A stretch of 44,427 nt of DNA from Lachnospiraceae bacterium (lineage in GTDB: Bacteria; Bacillota; Clostridia; Lachnospirales; Lachnospiraceae): NCBI GenBank assembly GCA_022764465.1, contig JALERL010000054.1, positions 1-44,427 of the forward strand, read 5' to 3'. How positions within the stretch are numbered: position 1 is the stretch's first letter; every line of letters starts with the position of its first letter. Shown here in pieces: positions 34,712-43,146 of the stretch. The translations under genes and the position numbers were made by a program. The notes beneath the pieces were generated by a model. That model searched no databases. It had not been told where the DNA came from and saw nothing but the letters and a program-made list of their open reading frames with translations.

Positions 34712-35593
34712 TTAAAAAGCAAGAACAAAATGAATCGTTCCGAATGGGAAGATAACAGGGAAGATATAAGAGGTCTTCTGGAAATCTAATACATCCTTAC
34801 TGTGTGCTTCCGGTGGGCAGAGAGAAAGTTCAATGGAACGGCTGTTTGACATATTGACATTGAACAGACCATTGTGAAGATTTAAAAAGTCTTCTAAGGA
34901 AGCCTTTACATATTCATCAAATTCGGTAAAATCTTCATGTGCATAGCGGGAAGCGAAAGTGATCGCTGCATCCGGTTCCATGTCCATAGCTGCCTGAATT
35001 GCAATCTTACCGGAAATATGCTGTGCGATGCAGTAATTGGTCGGATATTCTTTGCAGCTGATCGGATCGAGCGGTGTGAAGTCATTACCGATGAAGCGGA
35101 TCAGGTTGTTGAATAAGAGTGTCAGATACTCGGTTGCATGCTCGGTAGTCTCAGGATCATCAAACTTGCAGAAATCAGCTAACAGCTTACGGACCATTTC
35201 ATGCTGTGATACATTAGCCTCAAGATCAAAGATCTCGGTCTGGGACTGATAGTCAGAGATCAGATTCTCGAAGTCGCTGTTTGTCAGCTTGCCATCCTCG
35301 ATTAAGATCTGACCAAGCAGAAGATAATCCGGCTTCTGGTTATCTAATAATACCTGAACTTGTTCTTTGGTCAGATAACCATGCTCGATTGCCAGTTCAC
35401 CGAACTTTTTGTCTTCATGTGTCTGCATAATTATAATATTATCTACTTCGGATGCGGTCAGCATTCCTTCATGGATTGCAATTGTACCAAGCTTCAGATG
35501 AACGTCAGCCTGCTTTTTCATGGCTTCTACAAGCTCCGGAGCAGAGATAACACCTTTATGAAGTAAAAAATTACCAAAAAACTGAGTGTACAT
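34712..35593 (-). CDS. CheX-like protein with four N-terminal 29-residue repeats
   Basis: 293-residue cytoplasmic protein. Residues 6-108 contain four copies of an FGxxLLxxGxIxxxxV-type motif starting exactly 29 residues apart (FGNFLLHKGVIS at 6, LGTIAIHEGMLT at 35, FGELAIEHGYLT at 64, LGQILIEDGKLT at 93), like the N-domains of GspE/PilB-type ATPases. The C-terminal ~160 residues resemble CheC/CheX phosphatases; the E-x-x-N site appears as DFLN (Asp235, Asn238) in ASLEDFLNLHNG. It lies 5 bp after a CheY-like gene, so it may bind or dephosphorylate that regulator. No other chemotaxis gene is present, and the Glu-to-Asp change may weaken activity. Confidence 0.72.
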   Translation of the reverse strand: MYTQFFGNFLLHKGVISAPELVEAMKKQADVHLKLGTIAIHEGMLTASEVDNIIIMQTHEDKKFGELAIEHGYLTKEQVQVLLDNQKPDYLLLGQILIEDGKLTNSDFENLISDYQSQTEIFDLEANVSQHEMVRKLLADFCKFDDPETTEHATEYLTLLFNNLIRFIGNDFTPLDPISCKEYPTNYCIAQHISGKIAIQAAMDMEPDAAITFASRYAHEDFTEFDEYVKASLEDFLNLHNGLFNVNMSNSRSIELSLCPPEAHSKDVLDFQKTSYIFPVIFPFGTIHFVLAF

Positions 35594-35598
35594 ATTCT

Positions 35599-35976
35599 TT
35601 ATCTCCCTTCAAAACGTGCGTTAATAACAGTCTTTAACTGTTCAGCATCTAATGGTTTCTGAATGAAGTCTTTTGCACCGGCTTCAATCGCCATTTTCAG
35701 CTGGGACTGTGTGCCAACGGAAGATACCATAATAATATTCGCGGAAGGATCTGCCTGCATGATCTCGGAAACTGCTGTGATACCATCCTTGACCGGCATA
35801 ACAATATCCAGAAAAACAAGATCCGGCTTTTCTGCTTTGTAAAGATCAATGGCTTCCTGACCATTTACAGCTTCTACAAAAGTCACATCATAAGAAGCAG
35901 CGATCGTATCCTTTAACTGCTTCCGTGCAAGAATCGAATCATCCCCGATTAGTACTTTTACATTTTCTAGTTTCAT
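35599..35976 (-). CDS. CheY-like single-domain response regulator
   Basis: 125-residue receiver domain without an output domain. The acidic pocket (LIGDDS, Asp12-Asp13), phosphoacceptor Asp57 in LVFLDIVMP, Ser85/86 in MVSSVG and Lys107 in FIQKPLD are all present, so it should be phosphorylated. GGAGGG lies 6 nt before the ATG at 35976. It is the first gene of a two-gene operon with the CheX-like gene. The kinase is not encoded next to it; the histidine kinase at 37283 is in another unit with its own OmpR-type regulator. Confidence 0.92.
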   Translation of the reverse strand: MKLENVKVLIGDDSILARKQLKDTIAASYDVTFVEAVNGQEAIDLYKAEKPDLVFLDIVMPVKDGITAVSEIMQADPSANIIMVSSVGTQSQLKMAIEAGAKDFIQKPLDAEQLKTVINARFEGR

Positions 35977-36016
35977 AAGTAACCCTCCAAATAGATTGTG
36001 TCATATACATAAGAAT

Positions 36017-36045
36017 ATTTTACAATAGAAACCGACAACTTTCAA
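36017..36045 (-). promoter_or_regulatory. Promoter of the CheY/CheX-like operon
   Basis: On the minus strand: TTGAAA (36045-36040), 17-nt spacer, TAAAAT (36022-36017), about 40 nt before the ATG at 35976. Confidence 0.6.
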
Positions 36046-36139
36046 TGACAAATTGTCTGAAAAATCGGCAAATTCCACATTGCGGGATCAGAATGAATCA
36101 TATATGATGATAGAAGAAAATGCATAAAGGAGACAGAAG

Positions 36140-36490
36140 ATGGGTAATTGGAACTGGCAGTATATCATTGACGGGGCAGCGGCATTATATGGACTGTATG
36201 TATTACTTTCAGCGATTAAGATGAAGGCAAAGGGAGAAGTCAGTTCATTTGTGGCATCTCCGGAGGAAATGTTTAAGTGTAAGGATAAGAAGAACTTTAT
36301 CGCAATGGTTGCAGACCGCATGATTGTATTTGGTGTGGTGACATTGCTTTACGGAGTATGCAACATGATCAATGAATACAGATTTCATAATACGATGTTT
36401 GGAATTGTGTCACTGGGCGTTTTTCTGCTCGCCTGTGGACTTTTCATTGGTCTGTTACGCAAGGCGAGAGAGAAGTATCTGAATTTATAA
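36140..36490 (+). CDS. Small membrane protein, function unknown
   Basis: 116 residues with three hydrophobic segments: ~8-25 (YIIDGAAALYGLYVLLSAI), ~60-76 (MIVFGVVTLLYGVCNMI) and ~85-106 (MFGIVSLGVFLLACGLFIGLL). A charged loop (KMKAKGEVSSFVASPEEMFKCKDKKNF) separates the first two. AAAGGAG precedes the ATG at good distance, supporting a real gene. I do not recognise the family. It stands between the CheY/CheX-like operon (divergent) and the two-component genes (same strand, 82 bp away), so it may share their transcript. Confidence 0.72.
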   Translation: MGNWNWQYIIDGAAALYGLYVLLSAIKMKAKGEVSSFVASPEEMFKCKDKKNFIAMVADRMIVFGVVTLLYGVCNMINEYRFHNTMFGIVSLGVFLLACGLFIGLLRKAREKYLNL

Positions 36491-36531
36491 ATCAGTTTTT
36501 CATCACATGTCCGTCACATTGGACTGGTATG

Positions 36532-36556
36532 CTGACTATATACAGTGGATAGTCAG
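36532..36556. promoter_or_regulatory. 8-bp dyad before the two-component operon
   Basis: CTGACTAT (36532-36539) and ATAGTCAG (36549-36556) with a 9-nt spacer, 17 bp before ATG 36573. This could be an autoregulatory site; direct repeats would be more usual for OmpR-type proteins, so the role is unclear. Confidence 0.45.
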
Positions 36557-36572
36557 AAAGGTATGAGGATAG

Positions 36573-37247
36573 ATGGAGAGAATTCTTGTAGTAGATGATG
36601 AAGAGAAGATCCGTGCGATCATTCGGAAATATGGTGAATTTGAGGGATATGAGATCGTGGAAGCCCGGGATGGAATGGAAGCAATCGCAATCTGTAAGAA
36701 GATGGACTTTGATGTGATCATTTTAGATGTTATGATGCCTGAGTTAGATGGCTTTTCTACCTGCCGTGAGATCCGGAAAACCAAGGATATACCGGTGATC
36801 ATGTTATCTGCCCGTGGGGAAGAATATGACCGTATCCATGGCTTTGAGCTTGGAATCGATGATTATGTGGTCAAGCCGTTTTCACCAAAGGAACTGATGA
36901 TGCGGGTAAAGGTCGTGATCAGCCGTAATAAAGGCAAGGAAAGCAAAGAACATGATACGTTTGAGGCTGAGGGGCTGTTTGTGGACTTTACCGGACGAAC
37001 CGTGTCGGTAGATGGAAAGCGTGTGGACATGTCACCGAAGGAGTATGATCTGCTGTTTTATTTGATCCGTAACCGGAATATTGCCTTAGAACGTGAAAAA
37101 CTGATCACGGATGTATGGGGCTATGATTATTATGGGGATGACCGGACTTTAGATACCCATATCAAGCTGTTGCGTTCGAGCCTCGGAGAGTATCGGAAGT
37201 TCCTTGTTACACTTCGTGGATTAGGTTACCGCTTTGAGGTGTCTTAA
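36573..37247 (+). CDS. OmpR/PhoB-type response regulator
   Basis: 224-residue DNA-binding regulator. Receiver domain with DDEEK (Asp9/Asp10), phosphoacceptor Asp52 in VIILDVMMPELDG, and Lys in DDYVVKPFSPKEL. C-terminal winged helix: SPKEYDLLFYLIRNRNIALEREKLITDVWGYDYYGDDRTLDTHIKLLRSSL and RGLGYRF. The kinase gene begins 35 bp downstream, forming a standard pair. The ATG at 36573 is preceded by GAGGATAG. The regulon is unknown. Confidence 0.94.
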   Translation: MERILVVDDEEKIRAIIRKYGEFEGYEIVEARDGMEAIAICKKMDFDVIILDVMMPELDGFSTCREIRKTKDIPVIMLSARGEEYDRIHGFELGIDDYVVKPFSPKELMMRVKVVISRNKGKESKEHDTFEAEGLFVDFTGRTVSVDGKRVDMSPKEYDLLFYLIRNRNIALEREKLITDVWGYDYYGDDRTLDTHIKLLRSSLGEYRKFLVTLRGLGYRFEVS

Positions 37248-37282
37248 ACCGGATTTATTGATACATAGGAAGGAAACAGAGG

Positions 37283-38821
37283 ATGAAATCAGAAAAAATC
37301 GGAATCAAATGGAAGATCTTTTTTTACATGCTTGCTTTTACCGCAGTCCTTCTTGTAATCCTTTGGCTGTTTCAGATTGCATATCTCGATTCCTTTTATA
37401 AGCGGATCAAGACAAGAGAAGCAGAAAGCGTATTAAAACAGGTGACAGAGCTTGTAGCAGATGGGACAGATACCGAAGCAACTTCAGATGCAATTGATGA
37501 GATTGCGGCGGCAAATAATCTGAGTATTCTTGTGACGGATTCCGATGGATCAGAAATATATCATGCAGAATATATTATGAATTCTTCCATGGAAGCGATG
37601 CCGCCGGATGTTTTTAAGCAGTATTATGAACAGGCAAAGGAACAAGGCGGGACAGCTAAGATTGAGTTTGAAGGCAGTAAGAACATGACATTTAATGATC
37701 CGGAGCCTGCACCGGAGAATGAGCATATTGCACCACCGGAAGCAGATACGGAGGCACCTGACACCCCACAGAAGGAAGAACGTTTCTGGCAGAATCACGG
37801 ACAGAAGATGGTAGAAAGTGTGATCTATGTTACGATATCAGAGTCCGGCGGCAGTGAGTATGTCATTATGGTAAACAGTGTTCTGACACCGGTAGATGCG
37901 ACCGTCAACACGTTAAAAAAGCAGCTTGTATATATCTCGCTTATCATGGTAGTGCTGTCTTTACTGATCGCATTATTACTTTCGAAGAAGATCTCCAGCT
38001 CTATGATCCGTGTGAATGATTCTGCGAAAAAGCTCGCCAAAGGGGATTACAGTGTGGAATTTGCCGGCAGGGATTACCGGGAGATCACAGAGCTGTCGAA
38101 TACGCTAAATACCATGACAAAGGAGTTAGAAAAGACCGAGAGCCTGCGGAGGGAGCTGATCGCAAATGTGTCCCATGACCTGCGGACACCGCTTACTATG
38201 ATCATTGCTTATGCAGAGGTCATGCGTGATCTGCCGGGAGAAAATACACCGGAAAATATCCAGGTCGTCATCGATGAATCAAAACGGCTTACGAATCTGG
38301 TAAATGATATGTTAGATATTTCCAAGCTTCAGGCAGGCGCACTTAAGCAGGAGGATAAAGTCTTTAATCTGACAGAGAGTATCAAGCGGGTGCTCGAACG
38401 CTATAATAAGCTCAAGGAGCAGGAAGGTTACAACATCCGCTTTGTATATGAGGAGGAAGTTGCCGTCTGTGCCGATGAGTTTAAGATCTATCAGGTAATC
38501 TATAATCTGATCAATAATGCGATCAACTATGCCGGAACAGATAAGACGGTCATCGTAAAGCAGATCATTGCAGGAGAAAAAGTGACAATTGAAGTAACGG
38601 ATCATGGCGATGGAATTGCGCCCGAAGAACTTGCTTATGTCTGGGACCGGTATTATAAGGTTGACAAGACACATAAGCGTGCAGTGACCGGAACAGGTCT
38701 GGGACTTTCGATTGTAAAAAATATCTTAGAACTGCATAATGCCGAGTATGGAGTAAACAGTGAAGTCGGTAAAGGAAGTACCTTCTGGTTTACCTTAGAT
38801 ATTGCAGGCGGGGATGAATAA
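37283..38821 (+). CDS. Sensor histidine kinase (HAMP-HisKA-HATPase)
   Basis: 512-residue membrane kinase, partner of the OmpR-type regulator. Transmembrane segments at ~12-35 (IFFYMLAFTAVLLVILWLFQIAYL) and ~212-230 (YISLIMVVLSLLIALLLS) enclose an extracytoplasmic sensor domain of about 175 residues with an acidic Pro-rich stretch (DPEPAPENEHIAPPEADTEA). HAMP domain ~232-285, phosphoacceptor His298 in NVSHDLRTPLT, N box NLINNAINYAG, G1 DHGDGIAPEE, G2 GTGLGLSIV. The signal cannot be told from the sensor sequence. Confidence 0.94.
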   Translation: MKSEKIGIKWKIFFYMLAFTAVLLVILWLFQIAYLDSFYKRIKTREAESVLKQVTELVADGTDTEATSDAIDEIAAANNLSILVTDSDGSEIYHAEYIMNSSMEAMPPDVFKQYYEQAKEQGGTAKIEFEGSKNMTFNDPEPAPENEHIAPPEADTEAPDTPQKEERFWQNHGQKMVESVIYVTISESGGSEYVIMVNSVLTPVDATVNTLKKQLVYISLIMVVLSLLIALLLSKKISSSMIRVNDSAKKLAKGDYSVEFAGRDYREITELSNTLNTMTKELEKTESLRRELIANVSHDLRTPLTMIIAYAEVMRDLPGENTPENIQVVIDESKRLTNLVNDMLDISKLQAGALKQEDKVFNLTESIKRVLERYNKLKEQEGYNIRFVYEEEVAVCADEFKIYQVIYNLINNAINYAGTDKTVIVKQIIAGEKVTIEVTDHGDGIAPEELAYVWDRYYKVDKTHKRAVTGTGLGLSIVKNILELHNAEYGVNSEVGKGSTFWFTLDIAGGDE

Positions 38822-38835
38822 GGGCTTCAATTGTA

Positions 38836-38906
38836 GATTTGGGTGTCAAAAGGTATTTTGTAAAAATCAAAAAGCAAAATGCACAAAATATGTAAAGCAA
38901 ACTTTT
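38836..38906 (+). repeat. ~70-bp dispersed element, copy B
   Basis: GATTTGGGTGTCAAAAG through ATATGTAAAGCAAACTTTT, aligning along its length with 29064-29133 with small indels. Like copy A, it sits just after the stop codon of a plus-strand gene that faces a minus-strand gene. Confidence 0.75.
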
Positions 38907-38970
38907 ATTTGCGCTTTTTAGTTCACGGTGAGCGTTGCAAATGTCTGCAGAACATATTTTGTGCATTTTG
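38875..38970. terminator. 19-bp perfect inverted repeat between the kinase and citrate synthase genes
   Basis: CAAAATGCACAAAATATGT (38875-38893) and ACATATTTTGTGCATTTTG (38952-38970) pair perfectly, with an inner AAAGC/GCTTT hairpin. It lies in a convergent gap, so it probably stops transcription from both sides, though the flanking T tracts are weak. The left arm is part of dispersed element copy B. Confidence 0.65.
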
Positions 38971-39007
38971 TCAATTGTTATAAATTTTAAAAGTCTTTTT
39001 TGTCTGA

Positions 39008-40375
39008 TTAAGAGCGCTGATCGATCGGAACATATTCTTTGCGTTCACCGACATTCTTATAAGCCGGACGCATGATCTTACCATTGTGAGCAATCTCTTC
39101 AAGACGATGTGCACTCCAGCCGGAGATACGTGCGATTGCAAAAATCGGTGTATATAATTCAAATGGGAGGTCTAACATACGATATACAAATCCACTGAAG
39201 AAGTCGACATTTGGACTAACGCCCTTATAGATCTTGCGTTCGTCTGCAATAATCTGCGGAGCAAGACGCTCTACCATACTGTACAATGCAAATTCCTTCT
39301 CGTAACCCTTTTCCTGGGATAACTTCTCGACGAAGGAACGGAAGATAACTGCACGTGGATCGGAAAGGGAATAAACCGCATGCCCCATACCATAGATCAA
39401 TCCTGCGTGGTCAAATGCCTCCTTATGAAGCAGGGCACGCAGATAGTTACCGACTTCCTCTTCATCTGTCCAGTCATTCACCTGTGTCTTCATATCCTCA
39501 AACATCTGGATAACCTTGATGTTTGCACCACCATGCTTTGGACCCTTTAAGGAGCCAAGTGATGCAGCGATGACAGAATATGTATCGGTACCGGATGAAG
39601 ATACAAGATGTGTCGTAAAGGTGGAGTTGTTACCACCGCCATGTTCCATATGGAGAATCAGGGCAATGTCAAGCAGCTTCGCTTCAAGCGGTGTATACTT
39701 GCTGTCCGGACGTAAGATCTGCAAAATTGTCTCTGCGGTAGAAAGACTAGGATCCGGTGTATGAATATAAAGGCTGGCACCATCGTGATAATGGCGGTAT
39801 GCCTGGTATCCGTAAACGGAGAGCAGTGGGAAGAGACTGATTAACTGTAAGCACTGTCTTAAAACATTTGGAAGGGAAATATCATCCGCACGGTCATCAT
39901 AGGAATATAAGGTCAGTACACTTCTTGCAAGTGTATTCATCATGTCCTTACTCGGTGCCTTCATAATGATGTCACGGACAAAGCTGGTCGGAAGGGTACG
40001 GTATTCCGAAAGCTGTGCACAAAAATCCTGCAATTCCTGCTTGGTCGGAAGTTTGCCGAACAGTAACAGGTAGGTACATTCCTCAAAACCAAAGTGGCTA
40101 TCGGGACTAATTCCACGAACAAGATCCTGAACATTGTAGCCTCTGTAAAAAAGACTTCCCGGTGCAGGAACGGTCTCTCCATTCACAACTTCCGTGGAGC
40201 ATACATCTGATATCTGGGTTAAACCGACTAAAACACCCTTTCCGTTCAGATCACGGAGACCGCGTTTTACGTCGTATTTGTTATAAAGATCAGGTGAAAT
40301 ATAGGAAGACTCGGAGCTTAATTTAGCTAATTTCATTATTTCAGGTGTGATTTCACAAAACTTATTTGTAGTCAT
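39008..40375 (-). CDS. gltA: Citrate synthase
   Basis: Condenses acetyl-CoA with oxaloacetate, feeding 2-oxoglutarate and glutamate synthesis in an anaerobe. 455 residues. Catalytic regions: LHMEHGGGNNSTFTTH (first His), GPKHGGAN (second His) and SPNVDFFSGFVY (Asp), followed by FAIARISGWSAHRLEE. AAGGAGG lies 6 nt before the ATG at 40375. A 2-methylcitrate synthase role cannot be excluded by sequence, but no prpB/prpD gene is present. It is a single-gene unit convergent with the two-component operon. Confidence 0.94.
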   Translation of the reverse strand: MTTNKFCEITPEIMKLAKLSSESSYISPDLYNKYDVKRGLRDLNGKGVLVGLTQISDVCSTEVVNGETVPAPGSLFYRGYNVQDLVRGISPDSHFGFEECTYLLLFGKLPTKQELQDFCAQLSEYRTLPTSFVRDIIMKAPSKDMMNTLARSVLTLYSYDDRADDISLPNVLRQCLQLISLFPLLSVYGYQAYRHYHDGASLYIHTPDPSLSTAETILQILRPDSKYTPLEAKLLDIALILHMEHGGGNNSTFTTHLVSSSGTDTYSVIAASLGSLKGPKHGGANIKVIQMFEDMKTQVNDWTDEEEVGNYLRALLHKEAFDHAGLIYGMGHAVYSLSDPRAVIFRSFVEKLSQEKGYEKEFALYSMVERLAPQIIADERKIYKGVSPNVDFFSGFVYRMLDLPFELYTPIFAIARISGWSAHRLEEIAHNGKIMRPAYKNVGERKEYVPIDQRS

Positions 40376-40606
40376 AGAATTCCTCCTTCAAGTCTATATG
40401 CACCTATGTTATCATATGTACGAAATAAAGCACAAGAAAAAATTAAAAAATTTAACGAAACTTTAATTATTTCATGAAAATTTTACAGCTTTTTACGGAA
40501 TATACCGAAATAAGTGTGTCTTTGGAAAAATCCAAAAAGAGGGTGGCTTTTTTTGCCTGTTTCGGATAGAATATGGCTTATACCATTTGAAAAGGAGACG
40601 GTAATC

Positions 40607-41254
40607 ATGGAAAAGAGAGAAATTTATCATCATGTAGATCATACAGCATTAAAACCATACACAACCTGGGAAGATATTGTAAAGTTATGTGAAGAAGCAA
40701 TCCGATATGAGACTGCTTCTGTCTGCATTCCGAGCTGTTATGTCGCAGAACTGCATAAGACCTATGGAGAAAGGATCCGGATCTGTACCGTGATCGGATT
40801 CCCGTTAGGTTATGCGAATACAGCTGCAAAATGTGCAGAAGCGGAAACCGCAGTGAAGGATGGAGCAAAGGAGGTTGATATGGTCATCAACCTCTGTGAT
40901 GTGAAAAACAAAAAATATGATGCGGTGGAAGAAGAGATCCGTACAATCAAGCAGACAATAGGAACTAAGATTCTAAAGGTTATTATTGAGACCTGTTATC
41001 TGACGCGGGAAGAAAAGATTGCAATGTGCCATGCGGTTACGAATGCCGGAGCAGACTTTATTAAGACCTCTACCGGATTTGGAACAGCAGGAGCAACGTT
41101 AGAGGACGTACTTCTGATGAAGGAACATGTCGGAAGTAGTGTTAAGATCAAGGCGGCAGGCGGTATCCGAAGCAGAGCGGATATGGAAGCATATCTGAAG
41201 GCAGGATGCACGAGACTGGGAACAAGTTCTGCGGTTACGATCTTAGAAGGTTGA
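40607..41254 (+). CDS. deoC: Deoxyribose-phosphate aldolase
   Basis: Cleaves 2-deoxyribose-5-phosphate to glyceraldehyde-3-phosphate and acetaldehyde in deoxynucleoside breakdown. 215 residues; DHTALKP at the N-terminus, VIGFPLGYANTAAK, EVDMVINL, Schiff-base lysine in FIKTSTGFG and proton-relay lysine in KIKAAGGIR. The frame is open from 40514, but AAAGGAG precedes ATG 40607 and the family start matches. cdd follows after 30 bp, so deoC and cdd form a nucleoside salvage operon. Confidence 0.95.
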   Translation: MEKREIYHHVDHTALKPYTTWEDIVKLCEEAIRYETASVCIPSCYVAELHKTYGERIRICTVIGFPLGYANTAAKCAEAETAVKDGAKEVDMVINLCDVKNKKYDAVEEEIRTIKQTIGTKILKVIIETCYLTREEKIAMCHAVTNAGADFIKTSTGFGTAGATLEDVLLMKEHVGSSVKIKAAGGIRSRADMEAYLKAGCTRLGTSSAVTILEG

Positions 41255-41284
41255 CCGGTGTAAGGGAAAGGTGTGGTATATATT

Positions 41285-41710
41285 ATGGAAGAAAAGCGTT
41301 TAGCAAAAGAAGTATGTGAACAGTTGATACAGGCAGCATACGAGGCAAAAAAGATGTCTTATGCGCCATATTCGAATTTTCATGTCGGAGCAGCGCTGCT
41401 TGGAAAAAGCGGCAGGATCTATCCGGGCTGCAATATTGAAAATGCAGCTTATACACCGACGAATTGTGCGGAACGTACCGCGGTTTTTCGTGCAGTTTCC
41501 GATGGAGAGCGGGAGTTTACAGCGATCGCAGTTGCAGGAGACGGCGATGATTACCTTGCACCCTGCGGAGTGTGCAGACAGGTGTTACAGGAGTTTGCCG
41601 AGCCGGAAGAATTTATTGTTCTGATGGCCGGGAAGGGAATGGATTACCGGGCGATGACATTGGCAGAATTATTCCCGGCATCTTTTTCGAAGGCAGATTT
41701 AGAGAAATAG
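41285..41710 (+). CDS. cdd: Cytidine deaminase
   Basis: Deaminates cytidine and deoxycytidine. 141 residues from ATG 41285; zinc site visible as NCAERTAVF (Cys-Ala-Glu, catalytic Glu) and PCGVCRQVL, with substrate block YAPYSNFHVGAAL and CNIENAAYTPTNCAE. The frame is also open from GTG 41273, whose AAGGGAAAGG site is closer; the start is therefore uncertain by four codons. Lies between deoC and a MATE gene in the same direction. Confidence 0.95.
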   Translation: MEEKRLAKEVCEQLIQAAYEAKKMSYAPYSNFHVGAALLGKSGRIYPGCNIENAAYTPTNCAERTAVFRAVSDGEREFTAIAVAGDGDDYLAPCGVCRQVLQEFAEPEEFIVLMAGKGMDYRAMTLAELFPASFSKADLEK

Positions 41711-41748
41711 TTAAAGTAGTATTTAAAAGTAAAATAAGGAATTAGAAA

Positions 41749-43146
41749 ATGAAACAGTGGATAAGAAGATATGTAGGAGATAAACAATTTTATAAGATGG
41801 TTCTGTTTGTAGCCATTCCGATTATGATACAGAATGGAATCACGAACTTTGTCAGTCTGTTAGATAATATTATGGTCGGACAGATCGGTACCGAGCAGAT
41901 GTCAGGTGTTGCGATCGTCAACCAGTTGATGTTTGTGTATAATATCTGTATTTTTGGAGCGGTATCCGGTGCCGGTATTTTTGGTGCACAGTTTTTCGGG
42001 AAGGGCGACCACGAGGGCGTGCGGAATGCGTTTCGTTTTAAACTGGTATCCTGCCTGATCTTAACCGGAGTTGGCATGGTACTTTTACTGACTGCCGGTG
42101 GCAATCTGATCAATCTGTTCCTGCACGAGGGCAGTGATGCCGGAGATTTAAAGCTTACCTTTGATTATGCAAAACAGTACATGTATGTAGTAATGCCTTC
42201 CATGATTCCGTTTGCGGTCATACAGGCGTATGCGCAGACACTGCGTGAGACGGGAGAGACGATCCTTCCGATGAAGGCGGGAATCGCTTCCGTTGCCGTA
42301 AATCTGGTATTTGATTATCTGTTGATCTTTGGAAAATGCGGCTTCCCGAAGCTTGGCGTATTTGGTGCTGCAGTTGCGACAGTTATGGCACGTATCGTGG
42401 AATGTATGATCGTTGTGGCCTGGACGCACCGCCATGTAGAAAAGAACCGCTTTATTGTTGGCGCATACCGTCACTTCCGGATTCCGGGAGCATTGTGCAA
42501 ACAGATCATGATGAAGGGATTTCCATTGATGCTCAACGAAGCACTCTGGTCAATCGGAATGTCTGCCATGATGCAGTGCTATTCGACGAGAGGACTTGAG
42601 GTGATCGCCGGATTTAATATTTCGAATACGGTAGCGAACCTCTTTAATGTTGTCTATATTGCAATGGGAAGTGCAATTGCGATCGTGATCGGACAGCTTC
42701 TTGGAGCAGGTAAGATGGAAGAGGCTGTGGATAAGGATCGTAAGATGATCGCCTTTTCCATATTCTGCTGTGTCGTGATCGGTTCCGTGATGTTTTTATT
42801 GGCACCGCTGTTTCCACAGATCTATAATACAACAGATCAGGTGAGAAGCTATGCGACGTCATTTATACGTGTGGCATCGGCATGTATGCCGCTTTATGGG
42901 TTTATGCATGCCGCATACTTTACGCTTCGTTCCGGTGGAAAGACGATCGTAACATTCCTGTTCGACAGTGTATATGTGTGGGTGGTAGATATTCCGCTTG
43001 CGATGGTTCTAACAAGACTGACGACCTTTCCGATCGTACCGGTCTATCTGATGTGTCAGTTAATCGAGATTGTAAAGTGTATCATTGGATTTGTCCTGGT
43101 AAAAAAACAGGTCTGGGTAAACAATATGGTTGCAGAAAACAATTAG
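41749..43146 (+). CDS. MATE family efflux transporter
   Basis: 465-residue polytopic membrane protein with about 12 hydrophobic segments in two halves. MATE features: the N-terminal FYKMVLFVAIPIMIQNGITNFVSLLDNIMVGQIGTEQMSGVAIVNQL with conserved Gly and Gln positions, GAGIFGAQFFGKGD, and the second-half repeat NEALWSIGMSAMMQCYSTRGLEVIAGFNI. It would expel cationic compounds or metabolites using Na+ or H+; the substrate is unknown. It follows cdd by 38 bp. Its TAG overlaps the TAA of the convergent ApbE gene by 4 bp, leaving no room for a terminator. Confidence 0.92.
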   Translation: MKQWIRRYVGDKQFYKMVLFVAIPIMIQNGITNFVSLLDNIMVGQIGTEQMSGVAIVNQLMFVYNICIFGAVSGAGIFGAQFFGKGDHEGVRNAFRFKLVSCLILTGVGMVLLLTAGGNLINLFLHEGSDAGDLKLTFDYAKQYMYVVMPSMIPFAVIQAYAQTLRETGETILPMKAGIASVAVNLVFDYLLIFGKCGFPKLGVFGAAVATVMARIVECMIVVAWTHRHVEKNRFIVGAYRHFRIPGALCKQIMMKGFPLMLNEALWSIGMSAMMQCYSTRGLEVIAGFNISNTVANLFNVVYIAMGSAIAIVIGQLLGAGKMEEAVDKDRKMIAFSIFCCVVIGSVMFLLAPLFPQIYNTTDQVRSYATSFIRVASACMPLYGFMHAAYFTLRSGGKTIVTFLFDSVYVWVVDIPLAMVLTRLTTFPIVPVYLMCQLIEIVKCIIGFVLVKKQVWVNNMVAENN

